64,000 nt of DNA, from NCBI GenBank assembly GCA_963778895.1, contig CAVZVZ010000007.1:62001-126000 (forward strand). The letters are read 5' to 3'. Position 1 is the stretch's first letter. Each line of letters begins with the position of its first letter. This document shows positions 37,515-46,458 of this stretch, piece after piece. A program made the position numbers and the translations under genes. Below the pieces are notes generated by a model. It did no database searches. It saw only the letters and a program-made list of their open reading frames with translations, and was not told the DNA's origin. The DNA is from CAVZVZ01 sp963778895 (GTDB lineage Bacteria; Actinomycetota; Acidimicrobiia; Acidimicrobiales; Acidimicrobilacustridaceae).

Positions 37515-38731
37515 TCAGCGCATGTTGCCGGTGTGGCCCAGGCTGTAGCGGCCCGGTTGGGGCCACACCGTCAAGCCGTGCGGACCTCGGCCGACGGGTA
37601 TGCGGGCTGCGAGCTGGCCGGTCGTGGTGTCGAACACGTAGACCTCGCTGTCGTACCGGCCTCCGAGCCACAACTCGCGGCCGTCGGGTGTGAGGTTGCC
37701 CATGTCGGGACTCCCGCCGTCGGGTACCGCCCAGGTCGCGACGATTTGGTTGGTCGCGAAGTCGAGCACGGAGATCGTTCCCGGCCCGTGTGGCGCACCC
37801 GGGATCGTGTGCGATCCACGGTTGATGACGTAGAGCTTCGTTCCGTCCCGGCTCGGGTAGAGCCCATGCGTACCGATACCGGTCGGGATGAAGCCGGTCT
37901 GCGTGAAGGAGTCGCCGTCGACCAGGATGACCCCGTCGGTCATCATCTCGGCGACGTAGAAGGTCTTGCCGTCGGGTGAGACCCGAACATCCTGAGGCAT
38001 CGTGTCGGCGACCGAAATCGAGGACGCCGACGACCTTGCGCTCGACGAGATCGATCTTCACGAGGCGGCCCGAGAACTCACACGTCGCGACCAGATAGCG
38101 ACCGTCGATCGAGAAGTCGATGTGATTGATGCCGCCGCACTCGGGAACCTCGAGCTGACTGTGCAGCTCCATCGTCTTGGCGTCCCGGAAGTCGAGGCGT
38201 TTCAACGCTTCGGCCACGACGATGGCCTCGGTTCCGTCCGGCGTGAAGTAGAGGTTGTACGGGTCCTCCACGCGTTGCGCGGGCCCGGGCTCGCCCGTCT
38301 TCGGGTCGATGGGGATCAGCGAGTAGCTCTGGTTGTTGAGCACCCAAAGGGTCGATCCGTCGTAGGACGGCACGACGTGTTGCGGTTCGATCCCGGCGGG
38401 GAACGTCCCGATGACCTGTTTGGTTGCGACATCGATGACGGTGACGTCGTTCGACAAGCCGTTCGGTACGTAGGCGCGTAGGGGCTGGTCGGCCCAGGCC
38501 GGGTTGATCTTGTCGGCGGCCGCCTCGCTGTAGAGGTTGTGCGGGTCGACGACCGGCGGCATGCCGGGCACGGTGTCCACGCATGGCCCCGGCCGTTGTC
38601 GTCGTGGGCGGGGTGGTGGTGACCGCGGGGGTGTCGCTCGACTGTCCGCGGCCGGTCCCCGAGCAGGCCACACCGGCCGTGAGGACGGCCAAGCCGATCA
38701 GGGCGAGCACGGATGGGCGCGGGCGTCTCAC
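37515..38731 (-). CDS. YVTN-type beta-propeller lipoprotein (two frameshifts)
   Basis: An approximately 400-residue secreted propeller. The N-terminal signal SVLALIGLAVLTAGVACSG has a lipobox cysteine and is followed by a Thr/Pro-rich linker. Blades include RAYVPNGLSNDVTVIDVATK, TLWVLNNQSYSLIPIDPKTG, RLDFRDAKTMELHSQLEVPE, MPQDVRVSPDGKTFYVAEMM and YDSEVYVFDTTTGQLAARIP. Frame changes lie near 38580, just after the linker, and 38010. The GTG at 38731 is the start. It is probably an extracytoplasmic binding or assembly protein. Confidence 0.78.
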
Positions 38732-38806
38732 CCGAGGGACCGACGAGGGATCACGGCGTTCGAAGCTAGCGGGCCGGTGTCGACCGGCTCGGTCACCCCG
38801 GATCGA

Positions 38807-40815
38807 TCAGTCGCGGATGATGAGCTTCGCGGTGCCGGCACCTACCTGGCGGCCGTCGCTGTCCTTGGCGACGATCGAGAAGTAGTGCGTGCCCACCCCG
38901 CAGGACGAGCCGGGATTGCAGACGGTCGTCGAACCGCTGGCCGACGAGCTCGACACGCCCGGTCCGGTGACCTCGACGGTGATCGGTCCGTTGGCCGTGA
39001 CGGTCCACGAGAACGTCGATCCGCCGTCGGCGGCCCGGATCGTGCCCGGGCTCATGGAGTACTGGACGTTGGCGATGATCGCCGGCGGCTTGGTCGTGGT
39101 GGTTTCGACACCGCCACCGCCACCACCCCCACCGGCGCTGCCTCCGCCGCCGCCACCGCCACCCGCGGTGGTGTTGGGCGCGGGTTGGGTCGTCGGCACC
39201 GTGGCGGGCGCAGTGACCGGTGGTGCCGCGGTGGTCGACGTCGTGGACGACGGGGCGCGGGTCGTGGTCGAGCTCTCGACCACGGGTCCGGCGTCGATCG
39301 CAGTCTTCTTGTCGTCTCCGCCGCGGGTGAACACCATGACGAGACCGAGCACGATGACCGCGGCCACGCCGATGCAGGCGGGGATGAGCCACTTGCGACG
39401 TGAGTCACCGCGATCTGTCGCTCGGCTGGCCACCGGCTCGTGGGCCGGCCCGGTGCTTCGTGGGTCGACGACGGGAGGCACCGGCGGTGCGCTCGACACG
39501 GGGGTGACCAGCGCGGCGAGTGGCATCGCGGTGGTGTCCGCGCCGTTCGGAGCCACGACCGGCTCGACCGTCGGTATGGGGGTGGGTTCAGCGACGGGCG
39601 CAGGAGGTGCCACTTCGGCGGGCGGTTCGACCACGGGTGCGGCGACGTCGGCCGCGAGCGCCGAGGTTTCGCCCTTGGCGCCGAGGAAGGCGGCGGCGGC
39701 TGCTCCGGCCGCGGCAACGGTGCCGGCGACGGCCGTGCCGGCGGGTGCGGTGCGGTCGCGTGTCTCGATCGGTGCGGACGCCACTTCGGCGACGGGCTCC
39801 AGCGCCGGTTGCGGCTCGGCTCTGGTTCGGGTTCGGGAGCAGGCTCGTGGAGCTCGGGCGCCACCGGTTCCGGCTCGACCGATGCGGTTGGTTCGGGTTC
39901 CGGCTCGGGCTGGGTGCGGCGAACGCTGGTTCGGCCGCAGCAACGCGGCACGCCGGCGGCAGCGACGCCGACGGCGAACGGCGCCCACGAGGTACCCGTG
40001 ACGCGCCGCTCGACGTCAGCGGGGACGGCAACGAGGGGCACCGCCTCGAAGATCTCGATCGCGGGGATGGCGATGAGCGAGCGCGACCGACAGACGGAGC
40101 ACCCACGGAGATGGCCGTGGATCACTCGTACGGCCGTCGAGTCGAACTGGCGGACGTTGTTCGCCTTCAGGTCACGCGTCAGCTCGTCATGATCGGGCTT
40201 GCCGCCGGCCCAGAGCAGTCGAGTGCGCAGCGCGGCCGCCAGGCCTTGGGGTGCCTTGCGGATGATGTCGTCGACGCGGAAGATCGATTCACCGGTTGCG
40301 GCTGCGATCTCATCGGACGCCAGTGCGTGACGCCAGTGCAGATCGGTCACGTCACGCGCGCGATCGCCGAGTACGTCGAGTGAGTCCCACAGCATCACGC
40401 TGATCGAGGGGTCGGCGCCGAGCGCAACCGGATCGGTGCCGCGCGTCAACCGCTCCGCGGCTCGCTTGGCGCCGCGGTTCGCCTTGCCGAGCGAGCGGGG
40501 TCGCGCCGGCACATCGCGTTCGATGGCGCCCATGACGCGAGCGCCGAAGCTCGTGTCGTCGTCGACGAGTTGGCCTTGGAGTGACGTGAAGGTACGCAAC
40601 ATGGCCTCGGCCGCGGAACGCTCGTCCGCACCACGATGCAGCGCTCGGTCGAAGGCGCCCGGCGACCACTCGGCCACGAGGTGGCCGTAGGCGTCGGCAT
40701 CGCCGCGCTTCGCCTGGGCCAGCCACGTGTCGTCGCGTGCCCGACGCCGACGAGCGCGCTGGATGCGGTCACCCGTCTCTGTGGCGCTCGCCTCGTTGGT
40801 GCTCTGGTTGCTCAC
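38807..40815 (-). CDS. Sigma-70-like protein fused to zinc motif, membrane helix and Ig-like domain (one frameshift)
   Basis: An approximately 668-residue fusion. Residues 29-85 resemble ECF sigma region 2 (DDTWLAQAKRGDADAYGHLV). Residues 145-200 resemble region 4 (DLHWRHALASDEIAAATGES, DDIIRKAPQGLAAALRTRLL). A zinc-finger-like motif HGHLRGCSVCRSR follows, as in ZAS anti-sigma factors. Then come a Pro/Glu/Ala-rich linker, a clear membrane helix (KWLIPACIGVAAVIVLGLVM), a Thr/Pro and poly-Gly spacer and a C-terminal Ig-like domain (SWTVTANGPITVEVTGPGVS). The frame changes once near 39830 in the low-complexity linker. The start is GTG at 40815. It is probably a membrane-tethered regulator sensing the envelope (inference). 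Confidence 0.7.
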
Positions 40816-41307
40816 GGCTGAGTCCTTCGCCTGCCTCTCGGATGCCGGAGCGGTGGACCAACTCACAGGCTGGTCACCCGTCCGGGCGAGCAGCAGTCGG
40901 TGGATCACCCGATCGTGGACCGCCCACGATCAACCGTTCTGCCGCTCACGGTTCTCTTCTTCGAGGTTCCTGTCGGACGCGAGGGACCGGTTCTTGAATG
41001 CAACAGAGGGTCAATCCTGGCGAGGAATCCGCTGGTGGCCTGGGTGGAGTGGGCATTCTCACGATCCGTGTCGAGGCGAGTGGGTCCGTACGGCCCATCC
41101 CGCCGGAGCCGCCCTGGATCGGCCCGGGCCGGCCCGATCCGCCCGGCGCCGGTCCCCTGAACAGGGTGTTCAGCGGGGAGGCCACGCGCAGCCGCGACGG
41201 CAAAACAACAGTTGCGTCTGACATCGAATCGCGCCCATCGTGGCCGCGGCCGCACCCGGGGAGCACCACCACCGCCGCCGGGCCCGCGACCGAGGGGGAC
41301 GAACGAA
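40816..41307. other. Intergenic stretch with one inverted repeat
   Basis: About 490 bases separate divergent genes. Several frames are open because of the GC content, but none has a recognisable motif or ribosome-binding site. It should contain promoters for the sigma-fusion gene and the split-barrel gene. The only distinct element is the CTGAACA-GGG-TGTTCAG inverted repeat at 41157-41173. Confidence 0.5.
41157..41173. promoter_or_regulatory. Inverted repeat, possible operator
   Basis: CTGAACA-GGG-TGTTCAG has perfect 7-bp arms with a 3-base spacer, 135 bases before the split-barrel protein start. It is a plausible dimeric regulator site. The binder is unknown. Confidence 0.35.
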
Positions 41308-41766
41308 ATGGGTGTGCTGCGTCGAGCGCGGGCGCCATTCGAGCGGATCATGCTGCACTCGCCGGCGCGCCGACGCTCCTATGACCGGTCGGTCGTCCTG
41401 CTGCGGTACCGAGGCCGCCACACCGGCGCGTTCCACGAGCGGGCGGTCAAGGTGGCCCGGGACGAGTCGACGCTCGTCGCCGTCAGCCCCCGTCGGGCGA
41501 AGGACTGGTGGCATGATTTCCGCCCGAGCGGACCGGCCGTCGTGGTGCTCGACGATGTGCAGCTCGGCGTGGTCGGCCGCATGGTCGACGGGATCGAGCG
41601 GCCGCACGAGGCGGCGCAGGCGCTGCGCACCTATCTGGACTGGTTTCCCCGAGCGGCCCGCGAGCTCGGCGTGGATCGGGCCCACGATTCCGACGATCTC
41701 GAACCGCTGGCCGCGGGCTTCGTGGCGGTGGTCTTCGACCTGCGGAGCGAGCCGCCCAGCCGCTGA
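41308..41766 (+). CDS. Split-barrel, nitroreductase/deazaflavin-like protein
   Basis: A 152-residue protein starting MGVLRRARAPFERIM with a GAGGGGG site upstream. The core VVLLRYRGRHTGAFHERAVK followed by ESTLVAVSPRRAKDWWHDFR resembles the DUF385/Ddn-type deazaflavin-dependent nitroreductase fold (usual pattern: TxGRxSG, then a W/HNL stretch). Key cofactor residues are only partly conserved. The C-terminal half is helical. It lies 55 bases ahead of the mau-like cluster. Confidence 0.6.
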   Translation: MGVLRRARAPFERIMLHSPARRRSYDRSVVLLRYRGRHTGAFHERAVKVARDESTLVAVSPRRAKDWWHDFRPSGPAVVVLDDVQLGVVGRMVDGIERPHEAAQALRTYLDWFPRAARELGVDRAHDSDDLEPLAAGFVAVVFDLRSEPPSR

Positions 41767-41821
41767 CTCGGAGTTCCGGGGCCGGTCCGGCGCCCGCCGA
41801 CAGCTTGTCTAGAGTTGGTCG

Positions 41822-42392
41822 ATGCTCGAGCTGGCCGGCCCCCTAGCCGTCGCTGCGCTCGTCCTCGCCGCGGGTGGTGCGTTCAAGCTGCGCGATCCGG
41901 CTCCCACTCGTGCGATGTGGGAGGCCCTCGGCGTGGGCGGCCCGCGGAGTCGACGGCTGCTCACGTTGCTGTCGGGTGTCGTCGAGCTGGCCTTGGGTCT
42001 GGCCACGTTCCTGCTCGGCGGATGGGTTCTCGGGTTCGCCACGGCGGCGGCGTTCACGATCTTCGCGGTGCTCGCGGCGCGACTCACCCAGCTGCCCGCC
42101 GTGTCATGCGGTTGCTTCGGGAAGCACTCCGGTCGCACGACGAGACTGCACGTGATCATCGATGCCGTCGTCGCCGTGGTTGCGCTCGTGGCGGCGTTGT
42201 TCGACGCGCCTGGATTCCTCGGCGCTCGAGCGGATCTTCCCGGTGCGCGGCATCGCGTTCGTCGGCTTCGCGCTGCTGGGCGCCTGGTTCGTCGTCGCCG
42301 CTCTCACGGTGCTGCCCGAAGCACTGGCCGCCGCCGAGCGCGGACCGCGAACGCCGGCTGTTCGCAGCTTCGACATCACGGGAACACGATGA
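41822..42392 (+). CDS. MauE-like membrane protein (one frameshift)
   Basis: An approximately 190-residue, four- or five-helix membrane protein of the MauE/DoxX group. Helices include GPLAVAALVLAAGGAFKLRD, VVELALGLATFLLGGWVLGF and FAVLAARLTQLPAVSCGCFG. The CGCFG motif is characteristic of MauE proteins, thought to handle disulfides during maturation of methylamine dehydrogenase small subunit. The frame changes near 42225, after which GIAFVGFALLGAWFVVAALT follows. The stop overlaps the next gene start (ATGA). Confidence 0.78.
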
Positions 42393-44602
42393 AGACCCGC
42401 GCCGCGCTCGACAGCATGACGACGGGTGGGGCGCCCACGTCACGCTTGGTCGACCGAGTCTCGGGACTGTTGGCGCGACGAACCGGGCGGCGCGGCTTCC
42501 TCGCGCGTTCGGCAGTCGTCGGCAGCGCTATTGCCGCGAACCCCATCACCTACGCCCTCAAACCCACCACCGCGTACGCCGCCATCTGTAGTTGCAGCGG
42601 CTCGGCCTGCGACTGCGGGCAGCTGTGCTGCGACGGCTACACCGAGTTCTGCTGCACGCTCAGCGGCGAGAACAAGTGCCCGCCCGGCACGCAGTTGGGC
42701 GGTTGGTGGAAGGTCGACGGCAGTGGGTTCTGCGGCGGCGGACCTCGCTACTACATGGATTGCAACGCATCGTGCAACGGCTGCGGCTGCGGGGGCAGCG
42801 GACTGTGCGGCGGCGGGTGCTCGGGTACCGGATGTGGTTGTGCGTTCGGCGACTGCAACAACCGCAAGGCCGGGTGCACGATGTTCCGGTACGGCCAGTG
42901 CAATCAAGACATCGGCTGCCTCGGGCCGATCGTGTGCCGCGTCGTCACGTGTGTGCCGCCCTGGGCCCTCGACGGCTCGTGCACCACGACGGTTCGGGTC
43001 GACGGCGCTACCGCGGGCCACGATCGAGCTTGCCTGCACAGGGTGGTCGGTGGCTTCGATGCCGCGGACGAGGCGGCAGGTGGCGCCCGAGTCAGCGGCT
43101 GGGCACTCGACTTCGACACACAGGCGCCGGTCGACGTCGCGGTCTACGTCGACGGCGGCTACGTCGGTTCGCGTTCGGCCAACACCTACCGGCCGGACGT
43201 CGGCGTGGCCTACCGCGGTTGGGGTGACAATCACGGCTTCGACTTCACGGTGCCTGTCGGCGGAGGCGCGGTCAAGCAGGTGTGCGTCTGGGGCATCAAC
43301 GCCGGCGCCGGGTCGGACAACACGTTCCTCGGTTGTCGCACGGTGCGGCTCTCGACGCCGTTCGGCGCCCTCGACGGAGTCATGGCCGGGTCAGGCTCGA
43401 TCCGTCTGACCGGTTGGGCGATCGATCCCGACACCACCAACCCCCTCAAGGTGCATGCCTACGTCGACAACGTGTTCAAGGGTGAGTTCACGGCCAATGC
43501 GTTTCGGCCCGACGTCGGTTCCGCGTACGGGTACGGCAACAACCACGGGTTCGACATCACCGTTCCCGTCGCGGGTGGCACGCACAACGTGTGCGTGTTC
43601 GCCATCAACCAGGGCGCCGGCAGTGTCAACAACCAGATCGGCTGCCGCACCGTCAACGTCGGTATGCCGTACGGCTCGGTCGACAAAGCCGTGTCGACCG
43701 GAGGTGGCTTGTTCATCCAGGGTTGGGCGGTCGACCCCGACACGACCGATCCGATCGTCGTGCACGCCTACGTCGACAATGTGTTCAAGGGAGAGTTCAC
43801 CGCCAACGTCTCACGCCCGGATGTGACCTCCGTGTACCCCAGCGTCGGGCCGAACCACGGGTTCGAGTTCACGGTCCCGGCCGCACCCGGGCAACACAAC
43901 CTGTGCGTGTACGCCATCAACAACGCCGAAGGCGGCAACCCGATCATCGGTTGTCGCACCGCCAACGTGCAGACCGGTGACCCGTTCGGCGCGGTCGACA
44001 GCATCGTGCCGGGCCCCGGCACCGTACGGATGAAGGGCTGGGTGATCGATCCCGACGCCACCGGCCCCGTCAAGGTGCACGTCTACATCGACGACACGTT
44101 CTCCGGCGAGTTCGTCGCCGACGGTTCTCGGCCGGACGTCGCGTCGGCGTACCCCGGCTACGGACCGGTGCACGGCTTCGACATCAGCATCCCCACGTTC
44201 ATCGGCTTCCAACAGGTGAGCGTGTACGGGATCAACCTCGGTACCGGGGTCAACAAGCTCGTCGGGGCCAAGATGATCGTGGTCGGCGGGAACCCGTACG
44301 GCGCGCTCGACTCGGCGGTCGGACAGGCCGGCGGGATCAAGGTCAGCGGCTGGGCGATCGATCCGGACACGGCCGACTCGGCCAACGTGCACGTGTACGT
44401 GGACGGCACATTCCGCGGCGAGTTCACCGCCGATGGCACCCGCGCCGACGTGGGCGCCGCCTATCCCGGGTACGGCAATGCCCACGGGTTCACCGCCACG
44501 GTGCCGGCGCCGTCGGGCTCACACCAAGTGTGCGTGTACGTGATCAACCTCGGATGGGGCGGCAATCAGCTGATTGCGTGCCGAACGACGAACGTGCCCT
44601 GA
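42389..44602 (+). CDS. Secreted Cys-rich MauA-like protein with five C-terminal repeats
   Basis: A 737-residue exported protein. The N-terminus has a twin-arginine-type signal (RRTGRRGFLARSAVVGSA). Residues about 65-200 are extremely cysteine-rich (ICSCSGSACDCGQLCCDGYT, RYYMDCNASCNGCGCGGSGL, CRVVTCVPPW). Their spacing recalls the methylamine dehydrogenase light chain, but where that protein has its second cofactor tryptophan (NWC) this one reads IGC. Five repeats of about 100 residues then run to the end, each with GWAIDPDTTNPLKVHAYVDN and NHGFDITVP-like blocks and a terminal GCRT. Such repeats occur in actinobacterial cell-wall proteins. It is coupled to mauE upstream and a mauD-like gene downstream. 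Confidence 0.75.
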   Translation: MKTRAALDSMTTGGAPTSRLVDRVSGLLARRTGRRGFLARSAVVGSAIAANPITYALKPTTAYAAICSCSGSACDCGQLCCDGYTEFCCTLSGENKCPPGTQLGGWWKVDGSGFCGGGPRYYMDCNASCNGCGCGGSGLCGGGCSGTGCGCAFGDCNNRKAGCTMFRYGQCNQDIGCLGPIVCRVVTCVPPWALDGSCTTTVRVDGATAGHDRACLHRVVGGFDAADEAAGGARVSGWALDFDTQAPVDVAVYVDGGYVGSRSANTYRPDVGVAYRGWGDNHGFDFTVPVGGGAVKQVCVWGINAGAGSDNTFLGCRTVRLSTPFGALDGVMAGSGSIRLTGWAIDPDTTNPLKVHAYVDNVFKGEFTANAFRPDVGSAYGYGNNHGFDITVPVAGGTHNVCVFAINQGAGSVNNQIGCRTVNVGMPYGSVDKAVSTGGGLFIQGWAVDPDTTDPIVVHAYVDNVFKGEFTANVSRPDVTSVYPSVGPNHGFEFTVPAAPGQHNLCVYAINNAEGGNPIIGCRTANVQTGDPFGAVDSIVPGPGTVRMKGWVIDPDATGPVKVHVYIDDTFSGEFVADGSRPDVASAYPGYGPVHGFDISIPTFIGFQQVSVYGINLGTGVNKLVGAKMIVVGGNPYGALDSAVGQAGGIKVSGWAIDPDTADSANVHVYVDGTFRGEFTADGTRADVGAAYPGYGNAHGFTATVPAPSGSHQVCVYVINLGWGGNQLIACRTTNVP

Positions 44603-44615
44603 GGAGGTAGACCGC

Positions 44616-45425
44616 ATGCTCACACTCGTCATCCTCGAGGGTCTGGTGATCGCCGTGCTCGGCGTGCTGGTGGTGGGCCTACTCCGGAGCCACGCCGAGA
44701 TCCTGCGCCGGCTGCACGAGCTGGGTGCCGGCATCTACGACGAAGAGGCGGACGGCGCCACGGCGAACGGGAACGGCGTCACCTCGACCATCGAGCTCGC
44801 AGAGCGGCCGAAGATTCGCACGCGCGATGGCGTGGCCGAACCGCGTGAGGTGGCGACGGTCGGCGGACATGACGTCAGCGGCGTCACGCCCACCGGCAAC
44901 GGCAAAGCCGTTGGCGTCGTGGGCACCGAGCATTCGACCTTGCTCGCGTTCTTGTCGAGCGGATGCGGCACTTGTGGCGACTTCTGGCGCGCGTTCGGGC
45001 GGGGCGAGGCCGACGCCTTGCCGGGACGCGATACCCGGCTGGTGATCGTGACGAAGAGCCCTGAGGAAGAAAGCGTGTCAGCCGTACGCGAGCTGGCCAC
45101 CAGCGAGCACGTCACCGTGATGTCGTCCCAGGCCTTCGACGACTACGGGGTACCGGTGAGCCCGTACTTCATCCTCGTCGACGGGCCATCGGGCCAGGTC
45201 GTGGGCGAGGGTGCGGCCGGCAACTGGTCGCAGGTCGCCAATCTCTTGCGTCAAGCCGCCGCCGACGCCGGCATTGCCTTGGAAGGCGAGTCGGTGCGCA
45301 GCACCAAGCGACCCCGTGCCGGTACCGAGCGCGAGGGTCGAGCGGACGAGGACCTGTTGGCCGCGGGCATACGCCCCGGCCATCCGAGTCTGTATCCCGA
45401 GCCCCGAACCGACGACGAGGAGTAG
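44616..45425 (+). CDS. MauD-like membrane-anchored thioredoxin-fold protein
   Basis: A 269-residue protein. One N-terminal helix (LVILEGLVIAVLGVLVVGLL) anchors a periplasm-side thioredoxin-like domain. The redox motif is CGTC in STLLAFLSSGCGTCGDFWRA, and the cis-Pro loop is DYGVPVSPYFILVDGPSGQV. This is the MauD arrangement, which supports disulfide formation in MauA. The C-terminal tail is charged and extended. The ATG at 44616 follows a perfect GAGGAGG site, 13 bases after the MauA-like stop. Confidence 0.78.
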   Translation: MLTLVILEGLVIAVLGVLVVGLLRSHAEILRRLHELGAGIYDEEADGATANGNGVTSTIELAERPKIRTRDGVAEPREVATVGGHDVSGVTPTGNGKAVGVVGTEHSTLLAFLSSGCGTCGDFWRAFGRGEADALPGRDTRLVIVTKSPEEESVSAVRELATSEHVTVMSSQAFDDYGVPVSPYFILVDGPSGQVVGEGAAGNWSQVANLLRQAAADAGIALEGESVRSTKRPRAGTEREGRADEDLLAAGIRPGHPSLYPEPRTDDEE

Positions 45426-45430
45426 CGCGC

Positions 45431-45910
45431 GTGGCCCGGCTGGAAGCGTTCGGATTGGTGGCAGACCCACCGAAGGGTTGGGACGGCGAGATCTATCGCC
45501 GCGATGCTGCGTTGCCCGACGGCGTGTCGGCGTTGTTCGGCTCGACCGAAGTGGTCACGCCCATCATGCACATGGCCAACTTCCCGTTGCCGGCCGAGCG
45601 CGGCGACTACGGCGGCGGCGCAGTCGAGTTGATGGGACGCGGCGGAGTGTTCGTGTCGCTACTCGAACATCCTCCGCGCGAGGGAGATACGGCATTGTTC
45701 GCCGGCAAAGGGATCCCGTGGCCGTTGAGCTCGTCGGACTTCGATCCACAGCAAATGCAACGCACGATCGGCGGTCAGGCCGGTTGTCAACGTTTCTTCA
45801 CTCACAACGGCCGGGCGTTCTGCTTGTACGTCGCCATCGGCAGCTACGGCTCGCGCGCCGTGCTGGTGCGCGAGGTCAACAACGCGCTGGCCTCGGTCGA
45901 CCTCGCCTAG
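45431..45910 (+). CDS. Hypothetical protein, last gene of mau-like cluster
   Basis: A 159-residue protein of unknown function starting at GTG, five bases after the MauD-like stop, so clearly in the same operon. It has no signal peptide. Visible features are ALPDGVSALFGSTEVVTPIM, GGAVELMGRGGVFVSLLEHP and CQRFFTHNGRAFCLYVAIGS with two cysteines. It could be a cytoplasmic partner in maturation of the Cys-rich protein (inference). It overlaps the DUF1269 gene tail to tail by four bases. Confidence 0.65.
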   Translation: MARLEAFGLVADPPKGWDGEIYRRDAALPDGVSALFGSTEVVTPIMHMANFPLPAERGDYGGGAVELMGRGGVFVSLLEHPPREGDTALFAGKGIPWPLSSSDFDPQQMQRTIGGQAGCQRFFTHNGRAFCLYVAIGSYGSRAVLVREVNNALASVDLA

Positions 45911-46422
45911 CTGTCGGCTGCCTTCTCGGCGTCCGAGAGCGCACCCTTCAGGCTCTCGACGGTCTTGTCGTCGAGCGGGTGGCGGATCACCTTGACCGGC
46001 TTGTAGGGCTCGAACGCCCTGGTCATCTGGTCGGCATCGCCGCCGGCCCCGATCAGCAGCAACGCCGATGTTCCCTTGTCGAGCTCACTGCGGATGTCGT
46101 TGAGCATCTGCTTGTCGAGTCCGTGCTCCTTGATGGCCTCGCCGGTGATAGCACCCGCGCCGAGCCCGGCGGCCCACAGCGCGAGGAAGCCGACCGGCGG
46201 GAACAGCAGGCCCACGAAGAGGCCGGCGATACCACCCCAGAACGCACCCTCGGCCACCGAGCCGTGCGTCGTGTGGGTCGACACGCGACCCGACTTGTGG
46301 CGTTCGACGACGGCGACGTCGTCGACCCACGCATAGTCGAGCTCCTCGAGGGCGCGGACCGCCGCTAGGGCACCCTGCGCCGCGTAGGTGTCGTCGAACT
46401 TCAGAACGATCAGATCAGCCAC
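45907..46422 (-). CDS. DUF1269 family membrane-associated protein
   Basis: A 171-residue protein. N-terminal MADLIVLKFDDTYAAQGALA and the Gly-rich hydrophobic hairpin GSVAEGAFWGGIAGLFVGLL followed by FPPVGFLALWAAGLGAGAIT are diagnostic of DUF1269. The C-terminal part includes SELDKGTSALLLIGAGGDAD. It is probably membrane-inserted through the hairpin. Its function is unknown; the family often appears in stress-related contexts. Confidence 0.85.
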   Translation of the reverse strand: MADLIVLKFDDTYAAQGALAAVRALEELDYAWVDDVAVVERHKSGRVSTHTTHGSVAEGAFWGGIAGLFVGLLFPPVGFLALWAAGLGAGAITGEAIKEHGLDKQMLNDIRSELDKGTSALLLIGAGGDADQMTRAFEPYKPVKVIRHPLDDKTVESLKGALSDAEKAADS

Positions 46423-46458
46423 GACCGTTGAACCCCTCTTCCCTCGAGCGAATTCGTT

